Shown in pieces: positions 17,961-26,689 of a stretch of DNA of 64,000 nucleotides. Origin of the DNA: Pseudorhodobacter sp. E13 (lineage in GTDB: Bacteria > Pseudomonadota > Alphaproteobacteria > Rhodobacterales > Rhodobacteraceae); contig NZ_RPEN01000159.1 of the NCBI RefSeq assembly GCF_003991405.1, forward strand, positions 434,001 through 498,000, in the 5' to 3' direction. Position numbers and translations under genes: made by a program. Every line of letters begins with the position of its first letter. Within the stretch, counting starts at the first letter, position 1. Below the pieces are notes generated by a model, which worked only from the letters and a program-made list of their open reading frames with translations, had not been told where the DNA came from and ran no database searches.

Positions 17961-19454
17961 TTAGGGTGCGGCATTTGCCAGCGGATGCGCCCAAAGCTCT
18001 ACCCGGCGGTTGATCTGGCGGCCCGTGGCAGTGGTGTCGCAAGCCATTGGCAGCGCCTCGCCAAAGGCCAGAACCTTTGGCAGTTGCGCCTCGGTCAGGT
18101 CGGGGGCCAGCGTGCGCAAGGCGCTGCGCACGGCATCGGCGCGGGTTTTGGACAGGTCAAGGTTCACATCGGCATTGCCCGTGCCATCAGAAAACCCGGC
18201 CAGCACCAGTTCGGCCCCGGCAAAGCGCCCCGCCGCGATATGACGTGCGAGGTCTTCCAAATTCTCGCGGGAATGGGCGTCAAGCTGGGCCGAGCCATCC
18301 TGAAAACGGAACGTCAGCGACAGGCGCTGCCCGCCTGTCATCGCTGCCGCAAGCCGTTGCAATTCGGGCAAGGAAATCTCTGGCCCGGCATTGCGGATCG
18401 CCCCCAGCAGGCGTTGGCCATCCTCGGTCAGCGGGGCGGTGCCAAGCCTGCGATCCACATAGCCGGCTTCGGCCACCGCCGCTTGGGCCGCGTCTGTGGC
18501 GAGATATTCCAGAAACTCGCGCAGCAGCAGCGGTTGGCGGTGACGCGCCGCGCCGAGAAACAGGGGCAGCGTCAGCGGGTAATCTTCGGCCTTTACGTTC
18601 AGCGTGCTGGCAAGCAGCGGGAAATCACAGGAATCGGTCAGGGGCAGCGCGCGGGCGGGGCCAAGGTCGGACTGGCCGATCACGGCCAAGGCCCAAGGGT
18701 CGCGGGCCACTGCCGCTGCCAAAGCCGCAGCATCCGCGTGGCGCGGGCCATCGGCCAGTTTGCCCAAGCGGGCGCTGATGGCTGCGGCGAGCGCTGTGCC
18801 CTGCGCCAAACCATGCACAACGATGGGCATTTCGGGGCCGCCCAACTCTTGCCAATTCGTCACCCCGCCGGAAAGCGCCGCTGCAAGATCGGTGCTGCGA
18901 ATGGCGGGAAACCCATTTTCGGCGGCGACAATCGGGACCAACGGTTCCAACCCCACAGCGCGATTACGCAGGTTGCCAGCGGCTTCAAACCCCAGCACAA
19001 GCGTGGCTTTGCGGGCCAAAACTTCGGTTTTGGCCATATCTGGCGGCATCGCGGCAAAGCTGATCTTGGCGAGGGTCTGCCCGGTGGCGGGGTCAGAAAT
19101 TTCGGCCTCCCCCCCCTGCCCCGCAACAAACCGCAGGCCCCGCCCTGCCGCGAACCCCTGGAACAGCGGGTGAAGCAGCCGCGCGGCGGCATCCCCGGCG
19201 CCCACAACGCGGATCACGGCCAAAGGCGCGGACAGGTCCGGGCAGGCAGGGCCAGAGCAGATGACCCCTTCGGCGGCAACCGTCAGCCCGCCATAAACTG
19301 TGTCGATCCGGTAAAACTCTCCGTCATAGCTGATCAATTGCCCATCAAGCACCAGCCCGCCATCGCGCGCCGTCAAAGAGACGTCTTGCGCCCCCGCAGA
19401 AACTGCAAAAAGGAGCGCCGCGATAAACGCAGCGCCCCCGGTGATCCACCGCAT
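17961..19454 (-). CDS. Exported chimera: PstS-like solute-binding domain plus OmpA peptidoglycan-binding domain
   Basis: 497 residues with a Sec signal peptide (MRWITGGAAFIAALLFAVSAGAQ). After a short N-terminal region, residues about 75-345 look like a phosphate-ABC type solute-binding domain (LAAALSGGVTNWQELGG; LLLREFLEYLATDAAQAAVAEAGYVDR). Residues about 375-490 are an OmpA C-terminal domain (FQDGSAQLDAHSRENLEDLA; LVLAGFSDGTGNADVNLDLS; RQINRRVELW). It should sit in the periplasm attached to peptidoglycan. No Pst transporter genes are adjacent, so a role in phosphate uptake is not implied. It follows the unknown exported-protein gene by 18 bases on the same transcript. Confidence 0.85.
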   Translation of the reverse strand: MRWITGGAAFIAALLFAVSAGAQDVSLTARDGGLVLDGQLISYDGEFYRIDTVYGGLTVAAEGVICSGPACPDLSAPLAVIRVVGAGDAAARLLHPLFQGFAAGRGLRFVAGQGGEAEISDPATGQTLAKISFAAMPPDMAKTEVLARKATLVLGFEAAGNLRNRAVGLEPLVPIVAAENGFPAIRSTDLAAALSGGVTNWQELGGPEMPIVVHGLAQGTALAAAISARLGKLADGPRHADAAALAAAVARDPWALAVIGQSDLGPARALPLTDSCDFPLLASTLNVKAEDYPLTLPLFLGAARHRQPLLLREFLEYLATDAAQAAVAEAGYVDRRLGTAPLTEDGQRLLGAIRNAGPEISLPELQRLAAAMTGGQRLSLTFRFQDGSAQLDAHSRENLEDLARHIAAGRFAGAELVLAGFSDGTGNADVNLDLSKTRADAVRSALRTLAPDLTEAQLPKVLAFGEALPMACDTTATGRQINRRVELWAHPLANAAP

Positions 19455-19472
19455 ATAAGCCCGCCTGAAACC

Positions 19473-20471
19473 TTAGTTCGCTGCGGCGAGTTTCAGGTCA
19501 GGAAGCGGATTATTCAACACCAGAACGTCACCAATTGCATCACAACTGGGCGTTGCCATCGTCAAATCGGTCTTTGTCACGGTTCCGCCTTCGCTCAGCA
19601 GCACTTCGCCCAGCAATTCGCGGTCACAGGTGGCCTCGGTCACGCTGGCTTCGATCGTCAGATCGACGGGCTGGGCCGGATCAAGCGGGAAGGTATAGAC
19701 CTCGGCCAGCATCGGCAAAGGCGCGTTGGAATCGCCCAGAAGGCTCAGGTAGCCGCCCTGCATCGGGACGTTTTGCAAGCGCCGCGCCGGGTTGGTGGCC
19801 GAAACATGGCCCGGCTCGCCATAGCTGGCCCCGGATTCAAACGCATGCAACTGGAAGGCATCCTCGGCCACCCATTGCACCGCAAAGCGACGATAAAGCG
19901 GCAGATCGGGCAGGGATTCAGCGGCGCTGACCTCGACCCCATCGTTGAAATAAACAGCGACATCGCCCGTGGGTTCCATCCCTGGAACAGACGCAAACAG
20001 CGTGCCTGTCAATGAGGTCACGCCCGTCACAGTCAACCCGCCATGACGAATCACAACCCGTTCCGAAGCGCGGCATGGGGCGACGAGGGTCAGATCCAAT
20101 GTGGCCTGCGCGCTTGCAATCAGGTCCAGCGTGATCGGACAATTGATACTATCGCCCGACAGAACCATATCCGGCGCATCCTCGACCAATTCGGGGGCGG
20201 GGGCGGGCAAGTCGGCGGTTTCGCGTGGCGCGTCTTGCGCAGGCGTTGGGGCGAATGCGGTTTCGGGCAGAACGGGTGCGCCAGGGGCAGGGGCCTCCAC
20301 CGCAGGTCCGGTGCTGACGCCCGCCGCCAACGGCGTGATCGCCTGCGGTGTTTCGCCTTGCAGGGCGGCGGTTTGCGTTGCACCACCAAACCCGTTTTGC
20401 ATCAGATGCCCTGCGCCCAGTGCGACCGAGAGCGTCGCTGCGGCCATCGCAACTTTGCGTTTCAATTCCAT
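19473..20471 (-). CDS. Exported or anchored protein of unknown function
   Basis: 332 residues. The N-terminus MELKRKVAMAAATLSVALGA is a signal peptide or anchor, followed by a long Pro/Ala-rich low-complexity linker (about 35-105) and a C-terminal domain of about 220 residues with four Cys in short contexts (INCPITLD, VAPCRAS, EATCDREL, PSCDAIG), which could form disulfides in the periplasm. I do not recognise the domain. The start at 20471 is fixed by AAGGAGG six bases upstream; a longer in-frame reading to 20639 has no ribosome site. Forms a two-gene unit with the PstS/OmpA chimera. Confidence 0.8.
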   Translation of the reverse strand: MELKRKVAMAAATLSVALGAGHLMQNGFGGATQTAALQGETPQAITPLAAGVSTGPAVEAPAPGAPVLPETAFAPTPAQDAPRETADLPAPAPELVEDAPDMVLSGDSINCPITLDLIASAQATLDLTLVAPCRASERVVIRHGGLTVTGVTSLTGTLFASVPGMEPTGDVAVYFNDGVEVSAAESLPDLPLYRRFAVQWVAEDAFQLHAFESGASYGEPGHVSATNPARRLQNVPMQGGYLSLLGDSNAPLPMLAEVYTFPLDPAQPVDLTIEASVTEATCDRELLGEVLLSEGGTVTKTDLTMATPSCDAIGDVLVLNNPLPDLKLAAAN

Positions 20472-20591
20472 CACATGCCTCCTTGGCATCGAGCTAACGC
20501 CAAAGAGATAGGCGGGCAGAAAGGCAGGGGCGTGGCAAGAATGGGGAATGTTTCCATCAATTGCGGCCAATGCCGCCTTATCTGCGCCGCA

Positions 20592-20623
20592 AAGCAAAAC
20601 GGGGGCGCAGCCTGCACCCCCGT
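20592..20623 (-). terminator. Intrinsic terminator of secA
   Basis: On the minus strand ACGGGGG pairs with CCCCCGT around TGCAGGCTGCG and is followed by TTTGCTTTG. It lies about 35 bases after the secA stop. Confidence 0.75.
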
Positions 20624-20657
20624 TCCCCATGTTTTTCATCGTCCGGTCTGTTGCGCC

Positions 20658-23369
20658 TTAGGCGATTCGACCGTGGCAATGCTTGAATTTGTTTCCAGAA
20701 CCGCAGGGGCAAGGATCATTCCGGCCCGGATCGCCCCAGGTTTCAGGGTTGTTTTCATCAAAGCCGCTGTCTGCTTCGGCCTCGGCCTCACCCTCCGGCG
20801 CGGCATCGGGGTGAACCGCTGTTGCACCGCCCGCCGCCGCGCGTTGTTGGGCCAGATACTGCTCCATCATCGCCTTTTGCTCGGCTTCGGTAAGCGGCCG
20901 CACCTGCGCCAGCTTTTGTGTCACATCCTGCCGCAGAGAGTTGAGCAGCGATTCAAACAGCGCAAAGCCTTCGGTCTTGTATTCCGACAGCGGGTCACGC
21001 TGCGCATAGCCACGGAACCCCACGACAGAGCGCAGATGTTCCAGCGTCAGCAGATGCTCGCGCCATTTGGTGTCGATGGTCTGCAACAACACCTGCTTTT
21101 CGATGTTGCGCATGGTTTCGGGGCCAAAGGCCTCCATCTTCTCGGCCATCTTCTTGTCAGAGGCCTCGCAAATGCGTTCGCGCATCAACTCTTGATCGAC
21201 GCCTTCTTCCTTGGCCCAGTCGATGATCGGGATATCCAGCCCCAGCTTTTCCAGCACCGAGGCATAAAGCCCATCGGCGTTCCACTGATCGGCATAGGAT
21301 TTCGCGGGCAGGTAAAGTTCAATCAGATCGTCGATAACCTGATGCCGCATGTCTTCAGTGATCTCGGAAACATCTTTGGCTTCCATGATCTCCAGCCGTT
21401 GACCAAAGATCGCCTTGCGCTGGTCGTTCATCACATCGTCGAACTTCAGCAATTGCTTGCGGATATCGAAGTTGCGGCCTTCCACCTTGGCCTGCGCTTT
21501 TTCAAGGCTTTTGTTGACCCACGGGTGAACGATGGCCTCGCCTTCCTTCATGCCCAGCTTGGACAGAACGGAATCCAGACGCTCGGACCCGAAAATCCGC
21601 ATCAGGTCATCCTCAAGGCTCAGGAAGAACGACGACCGCCCCGGATCGCCCTGACGGCCAGAGCGGCCGCGCAACTGGTTATCAATCCGGCGGGATTCGT
21701 GGCGTTCCGTGCCCAGAACGAACAAGCCGCCCGCAGCCTTGACGCGTTCTTTTTCCTCGGCATGTTCCGCCTCGATCCGCTGGCGGATTTCGTCGGGATG
21801 GGCTTCGGGATCGGCGGCCAACGCCTCCAGCACCTTCATCTCGACGTTACCGCCAAGCTGAATATCGGTGCCGCGCCCGGCCATGTTGGTGGCAATCGTC
21901 ACCGCGCCGAATTTGCCTGCATCGGCAACGATCTGGGCTTCTTGTTCATGCTGACGGGCGTTCAGCACATTATGCGGGACGCCTTCCTTTTTCAGCATTT
22001 CCGACAGCGCCTCAGACTTCTCAATCGAGGTGGTGCCCACAAGGATCGGCTGCCCCTTGGCATGCGCTTCCTTGATCGAGGCGACGACGCCTTCGAATTT
22101 TTCCCGCGCGGTGCGGTAAACCTGATCGTGGTCATCAACACGGGCGATGGGGCGGTTGGTGGGCACTTCCACCACGCCCAGCCCATAGATTTCCATGAAT
22201 TCCTCGGCCTCGGTCTTGGCCGTGCCGGTCATCCCGGCCAGCTTTTCATACAGCCGGAAATAGTTCTGGAACGTCACCGAAGCCAGCGTGATGTTCTCGG
22301 GCTGAATCGCCACGCCTTCCTTGGCCTCAATCGCCTGATGCAAGCCGTCCGACAACCGCCGCCCGCGCATCATCCGTCCGGTGAATTCGTCAATCAGCAT
22401 CACCTCGCCGTCCCGCACCATATATTGCTGGTCACGATGGAACAGCTTGTGGGCGCGCAGAGCCTGGGTGACGTGATGTACCAAAGTCGTGCTTTCGGGA
22501 TCATAGAGGTTCTGACCCTCCGGCAACAAACCCGCCGCCCGCAGACGTTGTTCGATGAACTCATTGCCATCGTCGGTATAGGTCACGTTGCGGGTCTTTT
22601 CGTCCAGCGTGAAATGCTCGGGCAAAATCTCGGGGATCAGCGCATCGATCTTGGTATAAAGATCGCTGCGATCCTGCGAAGGGCCCGAAATGATCAACGG
22701 CGTCCGCGCCTCGTCGATCAGGATACTGTCCACCTCATCGACAATCGCAAAGAAATGCCCGCGCTGCGACATATCCTCGATCGAGGCTTTCATGTTGTCG
22801 CGCAGATAGTCAAAGCCCAACTCGTTATTGGTCGCATAGGTGATATCGGCGCGGTAGGCTTCGCGCTTTTCCTCATCGGGCTGATAGGGGTAAACCACCC
22901 CGGTCGTCAGGCCCAAGGCACCGTAAACCTTGCTCATCCATTCCGCATCGCGCTTGGCCAGATAGTCGTTGACCGTGACGATATGCACGCCCTTGCCCGC
23001 CAACGCATTCAGATAGGCCGGGAAAGTCGCCATCAGCGTCTTGCCTTCACCGGTTTTCATTTCCGCGATATTGCCCTGATGCAGGAAAATCCCGCCCTTC
23101 AACTGCACGTCAAAGGCCCGCAGCCCCAAAGCGCGGCGCGCGGCTTCACGGCAATTGGCAAAAGCCTCGGGCAGCAAGGCGTCAAGGCTTTCCCCCTGTT
23201 GCGCCCGCATCGCAAGGTTTTCCGTCTTTGCTTTGATTTCATCGTCCGTCAGGGCTTTGAAGTCCGGCTCCAGCGCGTTGATCTTTGCGACCAGCGGGCG
23301 AACCGATTTAACCTTGCGGTCATTTGGCGTTCCAAAGACCTTTTTGGCAAGTGTTCCGAGACCCAGCAT
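20658..23369 (-). CDS. secA: Preprotein translocase ATPase SecA
   Basis: Motor that pushes unfolded preproteins through SecYEG. 903 residues. Walker A MKTGEGKT (104-111), [20 protein letters not shown] (Walker B region), the second helicase domain [13 protein letters not shown] and [11 protein letters not shown], a long acidic linker, and a C-terminal zinc site [14 protein letters not shown] for SecB and ribosome contact. The ATG at 23369 follows GGAG by six bases and gives the conserved [13 protein letters not shown]; the open frame extends much further upstream, but that part is not SecA. A small hairpin (TCAGG-ATGC-CCTGA) lies about 30 bases before the start. Confidence 0.98.
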   Translation of the reverse strand: MLGLGTLAKKVFGTPNDRKVKSVRPLVAKINALEPDFKALTDDEIKAKTENLAMRAQQGESLDALLPEAFANCREAARRALGLRAFDVQLKGGIFLHQGNIAEMKTGEGKTLMATFPAYLNALAGKGVHIVTVNDYLAKRDAEWMSKVYGALGLTTGVVYPYQPDEEKREAYRADITYATNNELGFDYLRDNMKASIEDMSQRGHFFAIVDEVDSILIDEARTPLIISGPSQDRSDLYTKIDALIPEILPEHFTLDEKTRNVTYTDDGNEFIEQRLRAAGLLPEGQNLYDPESTTLVHHVTQALRAHKLFHRDQQYMVRDGEVMLIDEFTGRMMRGRRLSDGLHQAIEAKEGVAIQPENITLASVTFQNYFRLYEKLAGMTGTAKTEAEEFMEIYGLGVVEVPTNRPIARVDDHDQVYRTAREKFEGVVASIKEAHAKGQPILVGTTSIEKSEALSEMLKKEGVPHNVLNARQHEQEAQIVADAGKFGAVTIATNMAGRGTDIQLGGNVEMKVLEALAADPEAHPDEIRQRIEAEHAEEKERVKAAGGLFVLGTERHESRRIDNQLRGRSGRQGDPGRSSFFLSLEDDLMRIFGSERLDSVLSKLGMKEGEAIVHPWVNKSLEKAQAKVEGRNFDIRKQLLKFDDVMNDQRKAIFGQRLEIMEAKDVSEITEDMRHQVIDDLIELYLPAKSYADQWNADGLYASVLEKLGLDIPIIDWAKEEGVDQELMRERICEASDKKMAEKMEAFGPETMRNIEKQVLLQTIDTKWREHLLTLEHLRSVVGFRGYAQRDPLSEYKTEGFALFESLLNSLRQDVTQKLAQVRPLTEAEQKAMMEQYLAQQRAAAGGATAVHPDAAPEGEAEAEADSGFDENNPETWGDPGRNDPCPCGSGNKFKHCHGRIA

Positions 23370-23573
23370 GTTTTCTCCGTGGCGCGTTCCTGCCATATCA
23401 GGGCATCCTGACATGATCGTGCGAGCGTCTGGCCTTGCCCGCCCCTCCTCCCTTCCATAGATAGGGGAAGAAGCATTTGGTGGCCCGCTGCACACGACCT
23501 TCGCGATGTAAGCGGCGCTGCCGGGCAAGTCAACGTTGCGCAACAGCGCAGCCCCAGCCTGAGGATAATAAAG

Positions 23574-24452
23574 ATGGGTCATTCTGCAACTTTCGGGGCA
23601 ATCTGCGCCTTTGCCATGGCATTGGCGGCAGCCCCCCTTGCCGCACAAGACACCGCAACCACAGCCGCAAAGGTGCCGGAAGGCGGGGCAAGCGCGGTTG
23701 TGGCCACGGTCAACGGCACGCCCATCACGCTGGGTCACATGATCGTGCTGCGCGCCAATTTGCCCGCACAATACCAATCGCTGCCCGATGAAATCCTGTT
23801 CAAAGGCATTCTGGACCAATTGGTGCAACAGGCCGCACTGGCGCAAAGCGTCGAAGGCAAGACCACCCTGCGCGACACATTGGCGATGGAAAATGACCAG
23901 CGCGGCTATTTGTCCGGCGTGGCGCTGCAATCGGTTGCGGGTGGCGCTGTCACCGATGAAGCGCTGCAAAAAGCCTATGACGCCAAATTCGCCAATGCCG
24001 CTGAAACCAAGGAATACAACGCCGCCCATATCCTCGTGAAAACCGAGGAAGAGGCGAAAGAGCTGAAAACCCAGATCGACGCGGGCGCAGATTTTGCCGA
24101 TATGGCAAAGCAGCATTCCTCGGATGGGGCCGCAGCCAATGGTGGCGATCTGGGCTGGTTTTCCGAAGGCATGATGGTCAAACCCTTTCAGGACGCGGTC
24201 TTTGCGATGGAGGTCGGCAAGGTCTCCGACCCGGTGGAAACCCAATTCGGCTGGCACCTGATCCAGCTCAAGGAAACCCGGATCAAATCCGCCCCCAGCC
24301 TCGATGACATGCGCGAAGAACTCGCCGCCGAAATCGAACAGGCGGCCGTTGAAGCCCATATCAAATCCATCACCGATGCGGCAAAGATTGAACGTCCCGG
24401 CGAAGGATTCGACCCCGCTGTGCTGCGGGATCAATCGCTGCTCGATAAATAA
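23574..24452 (+). CDS. Periplasmic parvulin-type peptidyl-prolyl isomerase
   Basis: 292 residues with a signal peptide ending AAAPLAAQ. A SurA/PrsA-like N-terminal helical region is followed by a rotamase domain at about 145-235 ([46 protein letters not shown]). It catalyses cis-trans proline isomerisation and assists folding of exported proteins. It is divergent from secA, sharing a 204-base promoter region, which makes functional sense because its clients are Sec-exported. The ribosome site GAGGAT lies before the ATG. Confidence 0.93.
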   Translation: MGHSATFGAICAFAMALAAAPLAAQDTATTAAKVPEGGASAVVATVNGTPITLGHMIVLRANLPAQYQSLPDEILFKGILDQLVQQAALAQSVEGKTTLRDTLAMENDQRGYLSGVALQSVAGGAVTDEALQKAYDAKFANAAETKEYNAAHILVKTEEEAKELKTQIDAGADFADMAKQHSSDGAAANGGDLGWFSEGMMVKPFQDAVFAMEVGKVSDPVETQFGWHLIQLKETRIKSAPSLDDMREELAAEIEQAAVEAHIKSITDAAKIERPGEGFDPAVLRDQSLLDK

Positions 24453-24474
24453 CTGACCCAAAGGGGGGCATGAC

Positions 24475-25848
24475 ATGGCCAAGACCGACTGGAAATCCAA
24501 AGCCAAGAAGCTGAAAAAGAAGTTCAACGCGTTGAAGGGCGAAATGGAACTGCGTATCCATGACGCTGCCGTCAGCGTTGCGGCCACTACTGCCCCCCCA
24601 AAAACCAAGGCGGCCAAAACCGTCTCTCCGCTGGCCCCCAAGGGCGGCTTCCCCAAATTGCCGCACATCGCCGGGGCGGAATTCGCCGCGATTGAAGCAG
24701 GCGTGAAATACAAGAACCGCAAGGATGTGATGCTGGTGCGCCTTGCACCGGGCACCGCGATTGCGGGCGTTTTCACCAAATCCACCACCCGCGCCGCCTG
24801 CGTGTTGGATTGTCAGGCCAAACTCGCCCTCAAGGCCCCTGCCGATGCGGGCGCTGCGATCATCGTGAACTCCGGCAATTCCAACGCCTTCACCGGGGCT
24901 TTGGGCCAGCAATCGGTTGATGCCGTAACCGGCGGCGTGGCCGAGGCGCTCGGCATCCCCGCCACCCGCGTCTTTTCCTCCTCCACCGGTGTGATCGGTG
25001 AACCCCTGCCGCACGACCGTATCCTTGCCGTGATCGGCGATCTTGCCGCCGGGCTGAAAACCGATGCCGTCGATATGGCCGCCCAAGCCATCATGACCAC
25101 CGACACCTTCCCCAAAGGTGCTGCGGCCACCGTGCAAGGCGATGGCGGCACCATCCACATCTCTGGCATCGCCAAAGGCTCGGGCATGATCGCGCCCGAT
25201 ATGGCGACCATGCTGGTCTATATCTTCACCGATGCCAAAATCACCCCCGCCGCCTTGCAACGCATGCTCTCGCGCAACGTCGACAGCACGTTCAACGCCA
25301 TCACCGTCGACAGTGACACCTCCACCTCCGACGCGCTCTTGCTCTGCGCCACCGGCCAAAGCGCCGCCGCCCCTGTCAAAGGGCCTGTCGCCAAAGCGTT
25401 TGAGACAGCGCTGCACGGCGTCATGCTCGACCTCGCCAAACAAGTCACCCGTGACGGCGAAGGGGCCACCAAATTGGTCGAGGTGCAGATCACCGGTGCC
25501 GCAAGCGACCGCGACGCCCATCTCGCCGCCATGGCCATCGCCAATTCGCCCTTGGTGAAAACCGCCGTCGCGGGCGAAGATGCCAATTGGGGCCGCGTCG
25601 TCATGGCCATCGGCAAATCCGGCGCCAAAGCCGAACGCGACAAGCTTTCCATCCGCTTCGGCGATCTGGTGGTGGCCGAAAACGGCTGGCGCAGCCCCGG
25701 CTACTCCGAAGAGGCCACCTCCGCCTATATGAAAAACGATGAACTCGTGATCGGCGTCGATATGGGCCTCGGCCGCGCCAAGAAAACCGTCTGGACCTGC
25801 GATCTGACCCACGGCTATATCGACATCAACGCCGATTACCGCTCCTGA
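24475..25848 (+). CDS. argJ: Bifunctional glutamate N-acetyltransferase/N-acetylglutamate synthase, with N-terminal extension
   Basis: Arginine biosynthesis: moves the acetyl group from N-acetylornithine to glutamate and, in bifunctional members, also uses acetyl-CoA. The precursor cleaves itself before Thr245 in DMATML, the N-terminal nucleophile of the beta chain; upstream [10 protein letters not shown] and downstream [14 protein letters not shown] are conserved. The catalytic core starts near residue 50 ([13 protein letters not shown]); the first 49 residues are Lys-rich ([19 protein letters not shown]) and not part of the usual enzyme. An internal ATG at 24544 behind GAAGGGC could be an alternative start. 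Follows the parvulin gene by 22 bases. Confidence 0.95.
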   Translation: MAKTDWKSKAKKLKKKFNALKGEMELRIHDAAVSVAATTAPPKTKAAKTVSPLAPKGGFPKLPHIAGAEFAAIEAGVKYKNRKDVMLVRLAPGTAIAGVFTKSTTRAACVLDCQAKLALKAPADAGAAIIVNSGNSNAFTGALGQQSVDAVTGGVAEALGIPATRVFSSSTGVIGEPLPHDRILAVIGDLAAGLKTDAVDMAAQAIMTTDTFPKGAAATVQGDGGTIHISGIAKGSGMIAPDMATMLVYIFTDAKITPAALQRMLSRNVDSTFNAITVDSDTSTSDALLLCATGQSAAAPVKGPVAKAFETALHGVMLDLAKQVTRDGEGATKLVEVQITGAASDRDAHLAAMAIANSPLVKTAVAGEDANWGRVVMAIGKSGAKAERDKLSIRFGDLVVAENGWRSPGYSEEATSAYMKNDELVIGVDMGLGRAKKTVWTCDLTHGYIDINADYRS

Positions 25849-25852
25849 TCCC

Positions 25853-25908
25853 GCTTTCTTTTCGGCACAAATATCCTCGGGGGGTCCGGGGGGCAGACAG
25901 CCCCCCGG
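25853..25908 (-). repeat. Dispersed intergenic element, copy e (hairpin plus AT-rich tail)
   Basis: On the minus strand: hairpin CCGGGGGGC-TGTCT-GCCCCCCGG, then the tail GGATATTTGTGCCGAAAAGA ending AAGC. The tail is identical over 24 bases to that of the copy at 46.4 kb. It lies between argJ and mutT, in the opposite orientation to both genes. Confidence 0.8.
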
Positions 25909-25929
25909 CGCTGCCCCATAAGGCGCATC

Positions 25930-26328
25930 ATGAAAATTATACTCGTCTCCGCCGTCGCCCTGATTGATCCCGATGGCCGCATCCTTCTCGCCCAACGTCC
26001 CGAAGGTAAATCCCTCGCCGGTCTGTGGGAATTCCCGGGCGGCAAGGTCGACGCCGGAGAAACGCCGGAAACCGCCCTGATCCGCGAGTTGCAGGAAGAA
26101 CTGGGCATCGACACATGGGCCTCCTGCCTCGCCCCGCTGACCTTCGCCAGCCACAGCTACCCCGATTTCCACCTGCTGATGCCCCTCTTTGCCTGCCGCA
26201 AATGGCAGGGAATCGTTCAGGGCCGCGAAGGGCAAAAACTGGCCTGGGTCCGCCCGGAAAACCTGCGGGACTACCCAATGCCCCCGGCAGACCTGCCGCT
26301 GATCCCGATTCTGCGCGATTGGCTTTGA
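25930..26328 (+). CDS. mutT: 8-oxo-dGTP diphosphatase (MutT-type NUDIX)
   Basis: 132 residues. The Nudix box spans 38-60, with Gly38, Glu44, Arg52-Glu53, Glu56-Glu57 and Gly59 in the required spacing (GGKVDAGETPETAL then IRELQEELGI). The opening MKIILVSAVALIDPDGRILLAQRP and GLWEFPGGK are typical of MutT proper, which removes 8-oxo-dGTP from the nucleotide pool and prevents A:T to C:G mutations. Downstream of argJ with a repeat element between. Confidence 0.92.
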   Translation: MKIILVSAVALIDPDGRILLAQRPEGKSLAGLWEFPGGKVDAGETPETALIRELQEELGIDTWASCLAPLTFASHSYPDFHLLMPLFACRKWQGIVQGREGQKLAWVRPENLRDYPMPPADLPLIPILRDWL

Positions 26329-26422
26329 AACACGCGACAATCCTGGGCGTTTCATGAAAATTGTAACTGGATTTTAATCTTTTTCCGACTATCTTAGAGC
26401 AATGCTAGTTGGGGGATTGGCA

Positions 26423-26590
26423 ATGCTGCGAACAATTACAATCGGAAGCTGCGTTTCGGTGCAGGGGCTGCAAGTCGGCCAGTTGCCGGATGGCAAAATC
26501 ATCGTGCGGGTGGATGAAAAGAACTTCGTCGGCACGCCGATCATGCCAAGCCGCAAGGTTGAACCGCAAGCTGTCGCTGTGGCCTATTAA
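26423..26590 (+). CDS. Small hypothetical protein
   Basis: 55 residues (MLRTITIGSCVSVQGLQVGQ...), beta-rich in appearance, single Cys, no membrane segment. The start at 26423 is preferred because GGGGGA lies seven bases upstream; an in-frame ATG at 26402 would add seven residues. It has an AT-rich upstream region (26340-26400) and is closed by a strong bidirectional terminator, which supports a real transcript. No family recognised. Confidence 0.5.
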   Translation: MLRTITIGSCVSVQGLQVGQLPDGKIIVRVDEKNFVGTPIMPSRKVEPQAVAVAY

Positions 26591-26641
26591 CCTTCGTCGC
26601 AGCCTGCTCACGGCGCGGCCAAAGCGTTTACAGAAGCAAAC

Positions 26642-26672
26642 AAAAAGGCCGGGCATCTGCCCGGCCCTTTTT
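26642..26672. terminator. Bidirectional intrinsic terminator before infB 3' end
   Basis: A5, then GGCCGGGC-ATCT-GCCCGGCC, then CTTTTT. It serves the small plus-strand gene and the minus-strand infB operon, whose stop is 18 bases away. Confidence 0.88.
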
Positions 26673-26689
26673 CGTTTCACGCGGTCACA

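Noticed and set aside
17961-19454. Phosphate transporter component PstS
   Set aside because: The solute-binding part is fused to an OmpA domain and no pstCAB genes are present, so the name PstS would mislead.
20043-23411. A 1122-codon plus-strand open frame opposite secA
   Set aside because: The minus strand encodes a complete SecA; the opposite translation has no recognisable domain and a composition typical of antisense frames.
23370-24788. Extended SecA reading starting at 24788
   Set aside because: The added 473 codons run antisense through the parvulin gene; the ribosome site and conserved N-terminus fix the start at 23369.
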